From: Alloyangia mangrovi
GTDB taxonomy: Bacteria > Pseudomonadota > Alphaproteobacteria > Rhodobacterales > Rhodobacteraceae
Direction: 5' to 3'
DNA: 64,000 nt
Assembly (NCBI RefSeq): GCF_002300555.2
Contig: NZ_NTHN02000027.1
Coordinates: 1 to 64,000, forward strand
Shown here: positions 1-8,170 of the stretch, in pieces
Numbering within the stretch: the first letter of the stretch is position 1
Layout of the letters: each line of letters starts with the position of its first letter
The notes under the pieces: model-generated
The model's database searches: none
The model's input: only the letters and a program-made list of their open reading frames with translations
What the model was told of the DNA's origin: nothing
Translations under genes and position numbers: made by a program

Positions 1-867
1 GCGCGCCGGCGTCATCGCGGATGCGGCGGCGCGCTCAGCTTTGGCCACGGCGCGCAGCGCGGCGCTGGCCTCGGTCTCGCGGCAGGTCTCGTAGGCATCG
101 GCCTCGAACTCGAGCCCGCCCGCGAAGGGCAGCAGCTGCGCCGCCTCGACCGCTGCGACGATCTCGAGCGGGGCGGGGTTGCCGCTGCCTGCGACCTCGG
201 CACGGCGCGCCGCGGCGGTCTGCTGGTAGGCAAGCGGCTCGGCAAATCCCTCGCGGCGCTGCGCGGCGGGACGCGGCCCCAGCCCCTCGGCACGCAGCTC
301 CGCGCAGAAGGCGCGGGTCTCTTCCTCGAGCGGGCCCTGCGCGAGATGGTCCAGCAACCCCGCGGGCGCCGCTTCGAGCGCGAGGACCTGTCCCGAGAGC
401 ATCAGCTCCAGCGCCACCCCTGCCCCGGTCAGCCGCGGCAGCCGCTGGCTGGCCCCGGCGGCGGGCGTCAGCCCCAGCGCGACGTTGGGCAGCCCGAAGC
501 GCGCGCCCGGCGCGGCAATCCGGTAGTGCGCCGCCAGCGCCAGCTCGGCGCCGGTGCCAAGTGCGGACCCGTGCAGCGCAGCGATCACCGGCTTGGCGCA
601 GGCCTCGACCCGGCGGCAGAGAGTGGCGGGATCGGGAATGGCGTGCGGGCCTTCGAGTTCGGCGGGGTCGTCGCCCTCGGAGAAACAGAGCCCGGCGCCC
701 TGCAGCACGATGCAGGCGACGGCGGGGTCGGCCTCGGCCCGGGAAAGCTCGGTCAGAAGCGCATCGCGCAGTGCGGGTGTCAGCCGGTTGGCCGCATCAC
801 CGGACATGATCAGCCAGGCGATCCCCTCGCCGATCCGCACCTCAACCGCGCCTGCCGCCTGCGCCAT
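1..867 (-). CDS. Enoyl-CoA hydratase/3-hydroxyacyl-CoA dehydrogenase, N-terminal part (truncated by window edge)
   Basis: The frame opens at ATG 867 behind a GGAAAGGCGGGCAG ribosome-binding region and runs without a stop for 289 codons to the left edge, so only the N-terminal part is present. Residues ~1-190 are a crotonase fold: a segment KPVIAALHGSALGTGAELAL with the oxyanion-hole HGSALGTGAEL motif, then RFGLPNVALGLTPAAGASQRLPRL, which is typical of the hydratase half of FadB/FadJ-type beta-oxidation enzymes. The final ~40 residues (ETCRETEASAALRAVAKAERAA) match the linker that precedes the NAD-binding 3-hydroxyacyl-CoA dehydrogenase domain in these fusions, so the missing part is inferred to carry that domain. 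Role: hydration and oxidation of enoyl-CoA in fatty-acid degradation, cytoplasmic. A stand-alone enoyl-CoA hydratase is less likely because of this linker. Confidence 0.82.
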   Translation of the reverse strand, partial: MAQAAGAVEVRIGEGIAWLIMSGDAANRLTPALRDALLTELSRAEADPAVACIVLQGAGLCFSEGDDPAELEGPHAIPDPATLCRRVEACAKPVIAALHGSALGTGAELALAAHYRIAAPGARFGLPNVALGLTPAAGASQRLPRLTGAGVALELMLSGQVLALEAAPAGLLDHLAQGPLEEETRAFCAELRAEGLGPRPAAQRREGFAEPLAYQQTAAARRAEVAGSGNPAPLEIVAAVEAAQLLPFAGGLEFEADAYETCRETEASAALRAVAKAERAAASAMTPAR

Positions 868-1057
868 CTGCCCGCCTTTCCACTTGCCTGCGGGCGCAGA
901 CGCAAGCGCCCGGCAACCCGTTTCTTTCCTCATGCCTTGCGGCATCCCCGCGAGCTAGTGGGTTCCGAAAGGCGCGGCAAGACGAGAATCCGCCGCGCCG
1001 CCCCTTCCGGCCGCGCGGCGGTGGCGCCTGCAAGTGCAGCAGGCAGGGAACTGCCGA

Positions 1058-1270
1058 TCAGATCGGCATGTTGTCGAAGCGCGCCTCGAGCTCGGCGTCG
1101 ACCTCGCAGCGTAGCCGGTCGCGGACGTGGGAGGGCAATGCCACTCCCCGAACCCGCGCCTCGACCGCGAGGCGTTCAAGCTCTGCCAAGAGCGCGGCGT
1201 GTTCGGCGCCCTGCGCCTCGGCCAGAGCGCGTTCGACCGTATCGATGCGGCGTTTCAGTCTGTCGTCCAT
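1058..1270 (-). CDS. Small charged hypothetical protein (70 aa)
   Basis: ATG 1270 follows a good Shine-Dalgarno (GGAGGAGACGTGTG then ATG), which sets this start over a longer upstream extension in the same frame. The 70-residue product is rich in Arg, Glu, Ala and Leu with heptad-like spacing (RRIDTVERALAEAQGAEHAALLAELERL), so it is probably mostly alpha-helical and perhaps coiled coil. It has no signal peptide, membrane segment or recognisable domain. It lies upstream of the hydratase/dehydrogenase on the same strand with a 190 bp gap, so cotranscription is possible but not shown. No function is assigned. Confidence 0.55.
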   Translation of the reverse strand: MDDRLKRRIDTVERALAEAQGAEHAALLAELERLAVEARVRGVALPSHVRDRLRCEVDAELEARFDNMPI

Positions 1271-1642
1271 CACACGTCTCCTCCGTGTCGGGGTGCCCAG
1301 CCGGAGAGGCTCTCGGCAAGGGCCATGCCTGTGCCGGAACCGCAGAGCGGCTCCGGCCGCTGTCTTCCGATCCCGCCGAGTCGCGCCCGAAGGCGGCACA
1401 CGACACGATCGCAGCCCCGCGGGAAACGGCGGCGCTCCCCGCGGAAGCCTTGAATTCGCTTGCAGTCCTCCCGCGTCGGCGCGTGTGGAAGACCCGGTCG
1501 GGGGGGCCACGACGGACCATGCCCGAACCTTGGGAATCCTGCACCAACACGCCGATGATGACCATGATATGCGTCAATCGCAACGAATCCTTGAACACAC
1601 ATTCAGTTTTATCTATATGAATGCCAAACGGAGGATCGTTCC
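1271..1642. other. 372 bp intergenic region between divergent genes
   Basis: No gene is supported here. The left part would carry the promoter of the small leftward gene. The right end carries the promoter/operator of the sulfide module described separately. A G8 run near 1499-1506 lies in this gap. Open frames crossing it have no ribosome-binding site or family resemblance. Confidence 0.6.
1591..1623 (+). promoter_or_regulatory. Probable promoter with overlapping ArsR-type (BigR/SqrR-like) operator
   Basis: TTGAAC (1591-1596) and TATATG (1614-1619) are 17 bp apart and resemble a sigma-70 promoter 20 bp before the metallo-hydrolase start. A perfect inverted hexamer, CATTCA-N12-TGAATG (1600-1623), overlaps the -10 box. 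BigR and SqrR, ArsR-family persulfide sensors, repress Blh/sulfide genes from A/T-rich ATTC/GAAT inverted repeats; the spacing here differs from the published N8 form as I remember it. No bigR/sqrR gene is in the window, so the regulator would act in trans. Confidence 0.45.
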
Positions 1643-2509
1643 ATGATGACACCTGAGGTCACCGCCTTCTTTGACGAGGCCACCAACACCATCTCCTATG
1701 TCGTGCGTGACCCCGCCGGCAGCGCCTGCGCGATCGTCGACAGCGTGCTCGATTTCGACTACGCCTCGGGCCGCACCGACACCCGCTCGGCCGATGCCAT
1801 CATCTCCTTCGTCAAGGAGAAGGGTTACAAGGTCGAGTGGCTGCTCGAGAGCCATGTGCATGCCGACCACCTTTCGGCCGCGCCCTACATCCAGCGCGAG
1901 CTGGGCGGCAAGATCGGCATCGGCGAGCGCATCACCGTGGTGCAGGACACCTTCGGCAAGGTGTTCAACGAGGGCACCGAGTTCCAGCGCGACGGCTCGC
2001 AGTTCGACCAGCTCTTCGAGGAGGGCGACAGCTTCCACATCGGACAGTTGCGCGGCGACGTGCTGCACACCCCGGGCCATACGCCGGCCTGCCTGACCTA
2101 TGTGGTCGGCGATGCCGCCTTCGTCGGCGACACGCTCTTCATGCCCGACTTCGGCACCGCCCGCTGCGACTTCCCCGGCGGCTCGTCGGAAACGCTCTTC
2201 GCCTCGATCCAGAAGATCCTGGCGCTGCCGGACGAGACTCGCATCTTCGTCGGCCACGACTACAAGGCCCCCGGCCGTGACGACTATGCTTGGGAGACCA
2301 CCGTGGGCGAGCAAAAGGCGCTCAACATCCATGTCGGCAGCGGCAAGTCCGCCGAGGAGTTCGTCAAGATGCGCGATGCGCGCGACGCGACCCTCGCCAT
2401 GCCCAAGCTGATCATCCCGTCGCTGCAGGTGAACATGCGCGCCGGCCAGATGCCGCCCGCCGACGAGAAGGGCGACGTTTTCCTGAAGGTCCCGGTCAAC
2501 AAGCTCTGA
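1643..2509 (+). CDS. Blh/ETHE1-like MBL-fold metallo-hydrolase (probable persulfide dioxygenase)
   Basis: A 288-residue metallo-beta-lactamase-fold protein starting at ATG 1643 behind GGAGG (1630-1634). The metal-binding signature SHVHADH lies near residue 72, followed by TPGHT, FVGDTLF and the C-terminal GHDY motif expected of this fold. The TPGHTPACLTYVVGD and DFPGGSS segments fit the persulfide dioxygenase/Blh branch, which oxidises glutathione persulfide with a mononuclear iron and helps remove sulfide. It heads a cluster with two YeeE/YedE proteins and a DUF442 protein, as in bigR operons. In Agrobacterium and Xylella the DUF442 domain is fused to this protein; here it is a separate gene at the end of the operon. 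Cytoplasmic, no signal peptide. Confidence 0.85.
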   Translation: MMTPEVTAFFDEATNTISYVVRDPAGSACAIVDSVLDFDYASGRTDTRSADAIISFVKEKGYKVEWLLESHVHADHLSAAPYIQRELGGKIGIGERITVVQDTFGKVFNEGTEFQRDGSQFDQLFEEGDSFHIGQLRGDVLHTPGHTPACLTYVVGDAAFVGDTLFMPDFGTARCDFPGGSSETLFASIQKILALPDETRIFVGHDYKAPGRDDYAWETTVGEQKALNIHVGSGKSAEEFVKMRDARDATLAMPKLIIPSLQVNMRAGQMPPADEKGDVFLKVPVNKL

Positions 2510-2626
2510 CCCCGAAAGACCACCACTCACCCACAACAGCGCGTTCCGCTTCCGGGCGGGGCGCGTCCCTCTCATTCAGGACAGCGGCCACATTCAAGGA
2601 CGGCCGCGCGACAAAGGAACGGGCAA

Positions 2627-3055
2627 ATGCCAATTGATTGGATTTGGGGCCTGATCGGCGGGTTGCTGATCGGCACCGGCGGGGCGGTCTACCTGCTCAT
2701 CAACGGGCGGATCATGGGGGCCTCGGGCATCATCGGCGCGCTGGTCGACGGCTCGGCCGGCGACAGCAAGTGGGAGCGTCTGAGCTTCCTTGCGGGGGTG
2801 ATCCTGCTGCCGATCCTGCTGCTGCCGCTCTATGGCGGCGCGGTCGACACCCATATCACCGACAACATTCCCGTGCTGGTCGCCGCCGGCCTGCTGGTCG
2901 GCCTCGGCACGCGGCTGGCCAACGGCTGCACCTCGGGCCACGGTGTCTGCGGCATGTCGCGCCTGTCGCTGCGCGGCTTCGTCGCCACCTGCTGCTACAT
3001 CCTCGCCGGCGGTGTCGGCGTGGTGATCTTCCGTCACCTGCTGGGAGTGATCTGA
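2627..3055 (+). CDS. YeeE/YedE family sulfur transport membrane protein (first of pair, PmpA-like)
   Basis: A 142-residue protein with about four hydrophobic segments and the conserved NGCTSGHGVCGMSRLS motif, whose cysteines are characteristic of YeeE/YedE (sulf_transp) half-proteins. Members of this family carry thiosulfate or other reduced sulfur across the inner membrane; short paired forms are called PmpA/PmpB beside blh genes. The start ATG 2627 follows AAAGGAACGGGCAA. The next half-protein begins one base after its stop, so the two are very likely cotranslated and form a heteromer. Substrate is inferred from the neighbouring persulfide enzyme, not visible in the sequence. Confidence 0.85.
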   Translation: MPIDWIWGLIGGLLIGTGGAVYLLINGRIMGASGIIGALVDGSAGDSKWERLSFLAGVILLPILLLPLYGGAVDTHITDNIPVLVAAGLLVGLGTRLANGCTSGHGVCGMSRLSLRGFVATCCYILAGGVGVVIFRHLLGVI

Positions 3056-3056
3056 C

Positions 3057-3509
3057 ATGGGCAATTCCTCTCCGGCCCGCCTCTTCTTCGCCCTCGTCGC
3101 CGGCGGCTTCTTCGGTGCGGGCCTGTTCATCTCGGGCATGACCGATACCGCCAAGGTGCAGGGCTGGCTCGACGTCTTCGGCGCCTGGGATCCGACGCTG
3201 GCCTTCGTCATGGGCGGCGCGATGATTCCGATGGCGCTGGCCTGGCTCTTTGCCCGCGGCAGGACCCGCGCCGCGCTCGGCACGCCGCTGCCGCCGCAGC
3301 CGGGCACGCAGATCGACCGCAAGCTGGTGATCGGCTCGGTGCTTTTCGGCATCGGCTGGGGTCTCGCTGGGCTCTGCCCCGGCCCATCCATCGCTTCGCT
3401 GAGCTATGGCGGCACCGGGCTCTATGTCTTCGTCGCGGCGATGCTCACCGGCATGGTCGTGGCCCCGGCCCTGCGCAGGAGACTCGACAAGCCAGTGGCG
3501 GCGGAATAA
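3057..3509 (+). CDS. YeeE/YedE family sulfur transport membrane protein (second of pair, PmpB-like)
   Basis: A 150-residue multi-pass membrane protein with LFFALVAGGFFGAGLFISGM at the N terminus and the second family motif GWGLAGLCPGPSIASLS near residue 110, containing the single conserved cysteine of this half. It starts one base after the upstream half-gene ends, which fits tight translational coupling and a two-subunit YeeE/YedE transporter for reduced sulfur species. A DUF442 gene follows 10 bp downstream on the same strand. Confidence 0.85.
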   Translation: MGNSSPARLFFALVAGGFFGAGLFISGMTDTAKVQGWLDVFGAWDPTLAFVMGGAMIPMALAWLFARGRTRAALGTPLPPQPGTQIDRKLVIGSVLFGIGWGLAGLCPGPSIASLSYGGTGLYVFVAAMLTGMVVAPALRRRLDKPVAAE

Positions 3510-3519
3510 CCGTTTGGCC

Positions 3520-3948
3520 ATGGATCTGAACCGCATCACCCCCCGCTACACCGTCTCGCCGCAGATTGCGGTGGAGGATGTTCCCGCCCTCGCCGAGGCC
3601 GGCTTCACCCTGGTCATCTGCAACCGGCCCGACGGCGAAGTGCCGCCCGAGCTGCAGGCCGAGACCATCGGCGCCGCAGTGCGCGCCGCCGGCATGGAGT
3701 TCGCCGTGCTGCCGGTCACCCACGACGGGCTGACGCTCGACCTCGTGGCCGAGCAGGCCGCGCTGATCGAGAACGCCCCCGGTCCGGTCTTCGCCTACTG
3801 CCGCTCGGGCACCCGCTGCGCCACGGTCTGGGCCATGGGCCAGGCGGGCAAGATGCCGACCGACGACATCCTGCTGGCCACCGCCAAGGCGGGCTACGCG
3901 CTCGACGGGATGCGCCCGACGCTGAACGCCATCGCCGAGCGCGGCTGA
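3520..3948 (+). CDS. TIGR01244/DUF442 phosphatase-like sulfurtransferase domain protein
   Basis: A 142-residue protein beginning MDLNRITPRYTVSPQIAVEDV, the usual start of the DUF442 (Blh N-terminal) family. A longer upstream frame overlaps the YeeE gene and is not needed. The active-site loop AYCRSGTRCATVWA near residue 91 has the Cys-X5-Arg layout of dual-specificity phosphatases and related rhodaneses. In bigR operons this domain is usually fused in front of the Blh metallo-hydrolase and is thought to handle persulfide sulfur; here it is the last gene of the module, split from Blh by the two membrane genes. A hairpin terminator follows. Confidence 0.8.
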   Translation: MDLNRITPRYTVSPQIAVEDVPALAEAGFTLVICNRPDGEVPPELQAETIGAAVRAAGMEFAVLPVTHDGLTLDLVAEQAALIENAPGPVFAYCRSGTRCATVWAMGQAGKMPTDDILLATAKAGYALDGMRPTLNAIAERG

Positions 3949-3969
3949 CCCCTGGCCGACATGACCCGA

Positions 3970-3995
3970 AGGGCCGTCCCATGGGCGGCCTTTTG
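3970..3995 (+). terminator. Rho-independent terminator of the sulfide module
   Basis: An inverted repeat GGGCCG..CGGCC around a CCCATGGG core is followed directly by TTTT (3991-3994), 22 bp after the DUF442 stop. Confidence 0.55.
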
Positions 3996-4060
3996 CGTAT
4001 CCGCGCCTCGCGCCCAAGCCCGGCGCTTGCCAGCCCGCGGGCGCCAAGGCACCCTGCCTC

Positions 4061-4399
4061 ATGACCAAGTTCCTGATCTCCTTCCCGGCCGAAGCCATGC
4101 AGATCACCGACGAGGAGTTCCCCGAGGTGGTGGCCGCCTCCCATGCGGTGATCGAGGCGGCCAAGGCGGCCGGGGTCTACGTCTTCGGCGGCGGCCTCGA
4201 TGAGAGCGTCCCGCCGGTGCTGGTCTCCGCCGACGGCAGCGTGTCGCCCGAGATCTACCGGGGCAGCTTCCTGAACGGCGGCTTCACCGTGCTCGAGGTG
4301 CCGACGCGGTTGGAAGCGCTGGACTGGGCACGCAGGATCGCGCAGGCCTGCCGCTGCCCACAGGAGCTGCGCGAATTCATGTACGACCCGGCAAGCTGA
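4061..4399 (+). CDS. YciI family (YCII/DGPF-related) protein
   Basis: A 112-residue protein with the ferredoxin-like alpha/beta pattern of YCII-related proteins: MTKFLISF at the N terminus, a central GGGLDES segment and NGGFTVLEVPTRLEALDWARRIA near the C terminus, which is the most conserved part of the DGPF subfamily. These small cytoplasmic proteins are often encoded near ECF sigma factors or act as possible ligand-binding or lyase-like proteins; none of those partners is adjacent here. It stands alone between the sulfide-module terminator and the CofD-like gene. Exact role unknown. Confidence 0.75.
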   Translation: MTKFLISFPAEAMQITDEEFPEVVAASHAVIEAAKAAGVYVFGGGLDESVPPVLVSADGSVSPEIYRGSFLNGGFTVLEVPTRLEALDWARRIAQACRCPQELREFMYDPAS

Positions 4400-4530
4400 C
4401 CCCTCCGCAAACATCGACACCGGCAGGAAAAAATCCGCCGCCGCCGCCCGAAGGGCCTTCGCAGCGGCCTCGGGCTCTGGCAAGGTTCGCGGCGACGCGC
4501 GACAGGGCGGAGACCAGAGCGAGTGGCCGG

Positions 4531-5712
4531 ATGACCAAGATCACCCTCCAGCGCAGCGCCGAGCTGCCGGATGACCTGCGCGTCGCGCGCTCACTCAGCG
4601 CACCGCACCTTGGCCCACGGCTGCTGTTCTTCAGTGGCGGCAGCGCGCTCAACAAGATCTCGCGGGCGCTGAAGCGCTATACCTACAACTCGGCGCATCT
4701 GATCACCCCCTTCGACAGCGGCGGCAGCAGCCAAGTCCTGCGCGAGGCCTTCGACATGCCCGCGGTGGGCGATCTGCGCAGCCGGCTCATGGCGCTGGCG
4801 GACGAGAGCGAGCTTGGCCAGCCCGACATCTACGCGCTCTTCAGCCACCGGATGCCCAAGGCAGTGCCGAACGCCCCGCTGCGCGCCGAGGTCGAGGCGA
4901 TGGTCGCCGGAACCCACCCGCTGGTGAAGGCGGTCTCCAGCCCCATCGGCCTTCTGATCCGCGACTTCCTGCGCGCCTTCCTCGTCGCAGCGCCGATGGA
5001 TTTCGACTTCCGCAATGCCAGCATCGGCAACCTCATCCTCGCCGGAGGCTACCTCGCCCACGGGCGGCTGCTGGAGCCGGTGCTGTTCCTCATGTCGAAG
5101 ATGGTTGACGTGCGCGGCACGGTGCGCGGCGTGGTCGATTGCAACCTGCAGCTCGGCGTCGAATTGGCCGACGGCCGACAAATCCACGGCCAGCGCCAGA
5201 TCAGCGGCAAGGAGGCACCGCCGATCGAAAGCCCCATCGTGCGGCTCTTTCTCAGCGAACACGGCAAGGAAGTGGTCTCGGGCTCGGTGCCCCTGCCCAA
5301 GCGCAATCGCAAGCTGATCCGGCAGGCCGACCTCATCTGCTACCCGCCGGGGAGCCTCTTTTCCTCGGTGATCGCCAACCTGCTGCCCGCTGGCGTCGGG
5401 CGCACTGTCGCGCGTTGCGAAGTGCCCAAGGTCTATGTTCCCAGCCTCGGCACGGACCCAGAAGCGCTGGGGCTCGGCCTTGCCGACCGGGTCGCCGCGC
5501 TCCTTGCGCCGCTGCGCGCCGATGCGGGTATGGAGGTGCCGAGCACGCGGCTGATGACCCATGTACTCTGCGACACCTCAGAGGATCCCGTTGCCTGCGC
5601 AGAAGTCACCGCGCGCCATGGCATCCCCTGCCACCGGCTGCCGCTGGTCAGCGACGAGCCCGAGCGCTACGACCGCGAGCTGGTCTGCGCCGCGCTGGTG
5701 TCGATGGTCTGA
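4531..5712 (+). CDS. CofD-like protein of the GAK group
   Basis: A 393-residue protein of the CofD/YvcK superfamily. LFFSGGSALNKISRALKRYT near residue 31 is the glycine-rich nucleotide/substrate loop, followed by HLITPFDSGGSS and AFDMPAVGDLRSRLMAL, the signature of the CofD-like member of the GAK gene set (GNAT, ATP-grasp, CofD-like). CofD transfers phospholactate in coenzyme F420 synthesis and YvcK binds UDP-sugars; the chemistry of the GAK protein is unknown. The usual GNAT and ATP-grasp partners are not adjacent in this window. The gene converges on a DUF2252 gene with a 12 bp gap. Its ribosome-binding site is weak (GAGTGGCCGG before ATG). Superfamily assignment is firm; GAK subtype is from recalled family resemblance. 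Confidence 0.75.
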   Translation: MTKITLQRSAELPDDLRVARSLSAPHLGPRLLFFSGGSALNKISRALKRYTYNSAHLITPFDSGGSSQVLREAFDMPAVGDLRSRLMALADESELGQPDIYALFSHRMPKAVPNAPLRAEVEAMVAGTHPLVKAVSSPIGLLIRDFLRAFLVAAPMDFDFRNASIGNLILAGGYLAHGRLLEPVLFLMSKMVDVRGTVRGVVDCNLQLGVELADGRQIHGQRQISGKEAPPIESPIVRLFLSEHGKEVVSGSVPLPKRNRKLIRQADLICYPPGSLFSSVIANLLPAGVGRTVARCEVPKVYVPSLGTDPEALGLGLADRVAALLAPLRADAGMEVPSTRLMTHVLCDTSEDPVACAEVTARHGIPCHRLPLVSDEPERYDRELVCAALVSMV

Positions 5713-5724
5713 GGGTCTGTAGCC

Positions 5725-7182
5725 TCAGCGGTACCGCTTCTCGGTGACCTCGAAGGCCCCCAGCTTCAGGTCGCGCCGGAACATCGCGTGGTCGCGCCGC
5801 AAGCGCTCCACAGCTTCCTCGGCGAAGCAGAGGATGTCGTCGATGAAGAGCTTCGCCGGTTCCATCGCCTGAAGGATCGCCGGCTCGATGTCGTAATCGA
5901 GCTGGCCCAGATCGTCCGAGCGCGCATGCGCCTGCGCCAGCGCGTGCCCGCAGGCATAGGCGTAACGCTTCCACTCCTTCTTCGACAGATCATCGAGATC
6001 GGCGTCGTTGCGGAAGGGCGCGCGCTCGCGCGACATGAAACTTTCCCCCTCGATTTCGACGTTGCCGTAGAAGACGTCGCCCTGCGCAAGATGCACCGAC
6101 TGACCATGGGCGATCCGGTCACCCTGATCCCCGGCATCGAAGTCATGCGCCGGCACCAGCCCCTCGAGCGCCGAGCGACGCGCTTTCTTGAACTCGATGA
6201 TGATATCGTCCCGCGCATCGCCGGATGGCCCCTCGAGCAGCACGTAAAAGCGCGGCAGCCCCAGCGAGGCAGTCCCCTGCCCGTGCCGCATCGCCACGTC
6301 CTTGACCTTCAGCGGGCCGTGCCGTCCGCCTGCCTCGATGCCGTTCTGCCCGGCGAGCGCCTTGACCAGCTTCTGGAACTCCTCGGTGCGGCTGCTCACA
6401 GGGGTCAGCTCGTCATTGGCGCGAAAGCCGCGGCCGGTCTCGTCGAGGTAGCGCTTCCCGAGCCAACGCTCGCGCGAGCGCCCGGCCTTGCCGAAAAGCG
6501 GGCGGATGATGTCCGGACAATTGTCCTCGCGCATCTCGACATGCCGCTCGGTGTTGTGCTCGGCGAAGAAGGACATCCCGGCGCGGTAGCCTTTGAGGAA
6601 ATGCCGGGCGATCTTGCGCTGCTTCTTGCGACTGAGCCCGCCTTCGACCTCGGCGGCGATCATGAAGCCCGCGGTGCCGCGCTTCAGATCCCAGACGAAG
6701 GGCCCATAGATCACGTCGTCGAAATCGTTGACCCCGAAGATCGGCACGTTGTCGGCATTGGGCATGACGCCGAAGTTACCCGGGTGCACGTCGCCGAGGC
6801 AGAGCACGGTGGGCATGCGGGCATCCTCCCCGGCCATGTCGCGGTGAAACAGCAGCGACGTGCCGCGGAAGAACGAGAAAAAGGACTCCGAGAGCACTCG
6901 GAATTTCTCGTCCGCCCCCGCCGCCTTCTGGTCAATGCGCACCATGTGATCCTCGATGATCGTGCTGCGCACGTGCAGCCGCCGCGCCTGCCCCGTCAGG
7001 TCGCGCGGGCGGAACACCGCGGCCTCGGCATCAGCGCGGCGCGCGAGCCGGGCGTAATCCTCGGTGCGCTGGCGCATCTCGCCAACTGGCTCCGCCGCGC
7101 CCGACTTCGGGGCCCCGCCTGATGCGGTCTTGGGTGTCTTCTTCGCAACGTCCTGCGGCTCGGTCTTCTGCGTCGTGGTCAT
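5725..7182 (-). CDS. DUF2252 family protein
   Basis: A 485-residue protein with the DUF2252 hallmarks FFSFFRGTSLLFHRDMA near residue 105, CLGDVHPGNFGVM near residue 130 (resembling the HGDxHxGN catalytic loop of aminoglycoside-phosphotransferase-like kinases) and FDDVIYGPFVWDLKR. The start at ATG 7182 is preferred over ATG 7218 because GGAGGGCAGG lies directly before it. The first ~40 residues are Thr/Lys/Ala-rich and probably disordered. The family is widespread and functionally unassigned; a kinase-like fold is an inference from these motifs. It is convergent with the CofD-like gene. Confidence 0.8.
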   Translation of the reverse strand: MTTTQKTEPQDVAKKTPKTASGGAPKSGAAEPVGEMRQRTEDYARLARRADAEAAVFRPRDLTGQARRLHVRSTIIEDHMVRIDQKAAGADEKFRVLSESFFSFFRGTSLLFHRDMAGEDARMPTVLCLGDVHPGNFGVMPNADNVPIFGVNDFDDVIYGPFVWDLKRGTAGFMIAAEVEGGLSRKKQRKIARHFLKGYRAGMSFFAEHNTERHVEMREDNCPDIIRPLFGKAGRSRERWLGKRYLDETGRGFRANDELTPVSSRTEEFQKLVKALAGQNGIEAGGRHGPLKVKDVAMRHGQGTASLGLPRFYVLLEGPSGDARDDIIIEFKKARRSALEGLVPAHDFDAGDQGDRIAHGQSVHLAQGDVFYGNVEIEGESFMSRERAPFRNDADLDDLSKKEWKRYAYACGHALAQAHARSDDLGQLDYDIEPAILQAMEPAKLFIDDILCFAEEAVERLRRDHAMFRRDLKLGAFEVTEKRYR

Positions 7183-7697
7183 CCTGCCCTCCGTGCGGCC
7201 TGGCTGAGCTTCCAACATGAAGCGCGCCGTCCGGGTTCCGAGCCGATCGGCCCGGCAGAGTTCCGCCGGAAAAAGATATTTCTCGAATGTATGATATCAT
7301 TCCGGGCATTTCCGCTAACCTGATCCCGTTATCCGGTGTGAATTTCTTTCGAATCAAACGTTTTACCCAGTTGCCCGTTGCCGCAGCGCCCCAAGCCCGT
7401 GACCGATCCAGCCGTTTCCCCGCGCCGCTCCGGCACTGCCTCTAGAGTGCATGATTTCAAGGGTGGACTATGTTGACTGCAGCCCGATCCGACCTTTCCT
7501 GCCGCGCCCGGACGCGCCGTCCCGCGACTGCAGGGGTGTCGCCTGCCTTGGCAGCCGCCCGACCCGGCCCGCAGCCGGGCGTCCCTCCCCTCGCTCCTCT
7601 CCATGACCTTCGCCCCCGCCGGGGTCCGTCGCGCCGCGACCGGCCCCGAGGGCAGCCCCCGCGCAGCCCGCGCGCTCTCACGCAAGGAGACGACACC
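7183..7697. other. 515 bp intergenic region with a short inverted repeat
   Basis: The region separates divergent genes and holds no convincing coding sequence. An A/T-rich patch near 7270-7330 carries a perfect inverted repeat GAATG-N8-CATTC (7285-7302), which looks like an operator for the leftward DUF2252 gene or an upstream activator site for the rightward gene. The rest is GC-rich and featureless to me. Confidence 0.4.
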
Positions 7698-8064
7698 ATG
7701 AGAAAATTCCACATCCTCGCCGCCGCCGCCCTGGCCGCGCCGCCTGCATGGGCACAGGAGACCACCGGCACCGCGACCGGAGACGCCATGGCCAGCGGCG
7801 GCAACGCACTGGTCGGGCTGCTCACCACCCTGATCATCGGCGCCATCGTCGGCTGGCTGGCCAGCGTCATCATGAAGGGGGGGCGGATCGGGCATCGTGA
7901 TGGACATCATCCTCGGCATCGGCGGCGCACTTGTCGCGGGATGGCTCTTCCCGATGATCGGCGTCTCCTTCGGCGCCGGGCTGATCCCCTCGATCATCGC
8001 TGCGGTGATCGGCGCGATTATCCTCATCTTGATCGTCCGCCTGCTGCGCGGCGCGGCACGGTGA
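7698..8064 (+). pseudogene. GlsB/YeaQ/YmgE family stress-response membrane protein, frameshifted in a G7 run
   Basis: ATG 7698 follows AAGGAGACGACACC. The first frame gives MRKFHILAAAALAAPPAWAQ, a probable signal peptide, then ALVGLLTTLIIGAIVGWLASVIMKG. The frame is lost at a G7 run (7877-7883). Removing one G restores DIILGIGGALVAGWLF..., followed by a long hydrophobic stretch and RLLRGAAR, stop at 8062-8064; this is the standard glycine-rich, three-helix YeaQ/YmgE transglycosylase-associated family. The repaired product would be 121 residues. The role of the family is unknown beyond links to stress and stationary phase. The indel fits a homopolymer error seen in several other genes here. 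Confidence 0.75.
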
Positions 8065-8170
8065 GACCTGCGGCCTTCCGCCCGCCGCGCGCGGGCGGGA
8101 GCGCTGTACCGCCCAGCCTCGGCCCAGGCAGCAGAGGCAGGGTCCTCGACACCAAGGGAGACTGACCGAC

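Noticed and set aside
346-1620. A 424-codon plus-strand frame at the left edge
   Set aside because: It is antisense to the crotonase-fold gene and to the small 70-residue gene, and is Arg/Pro-rich without domains.
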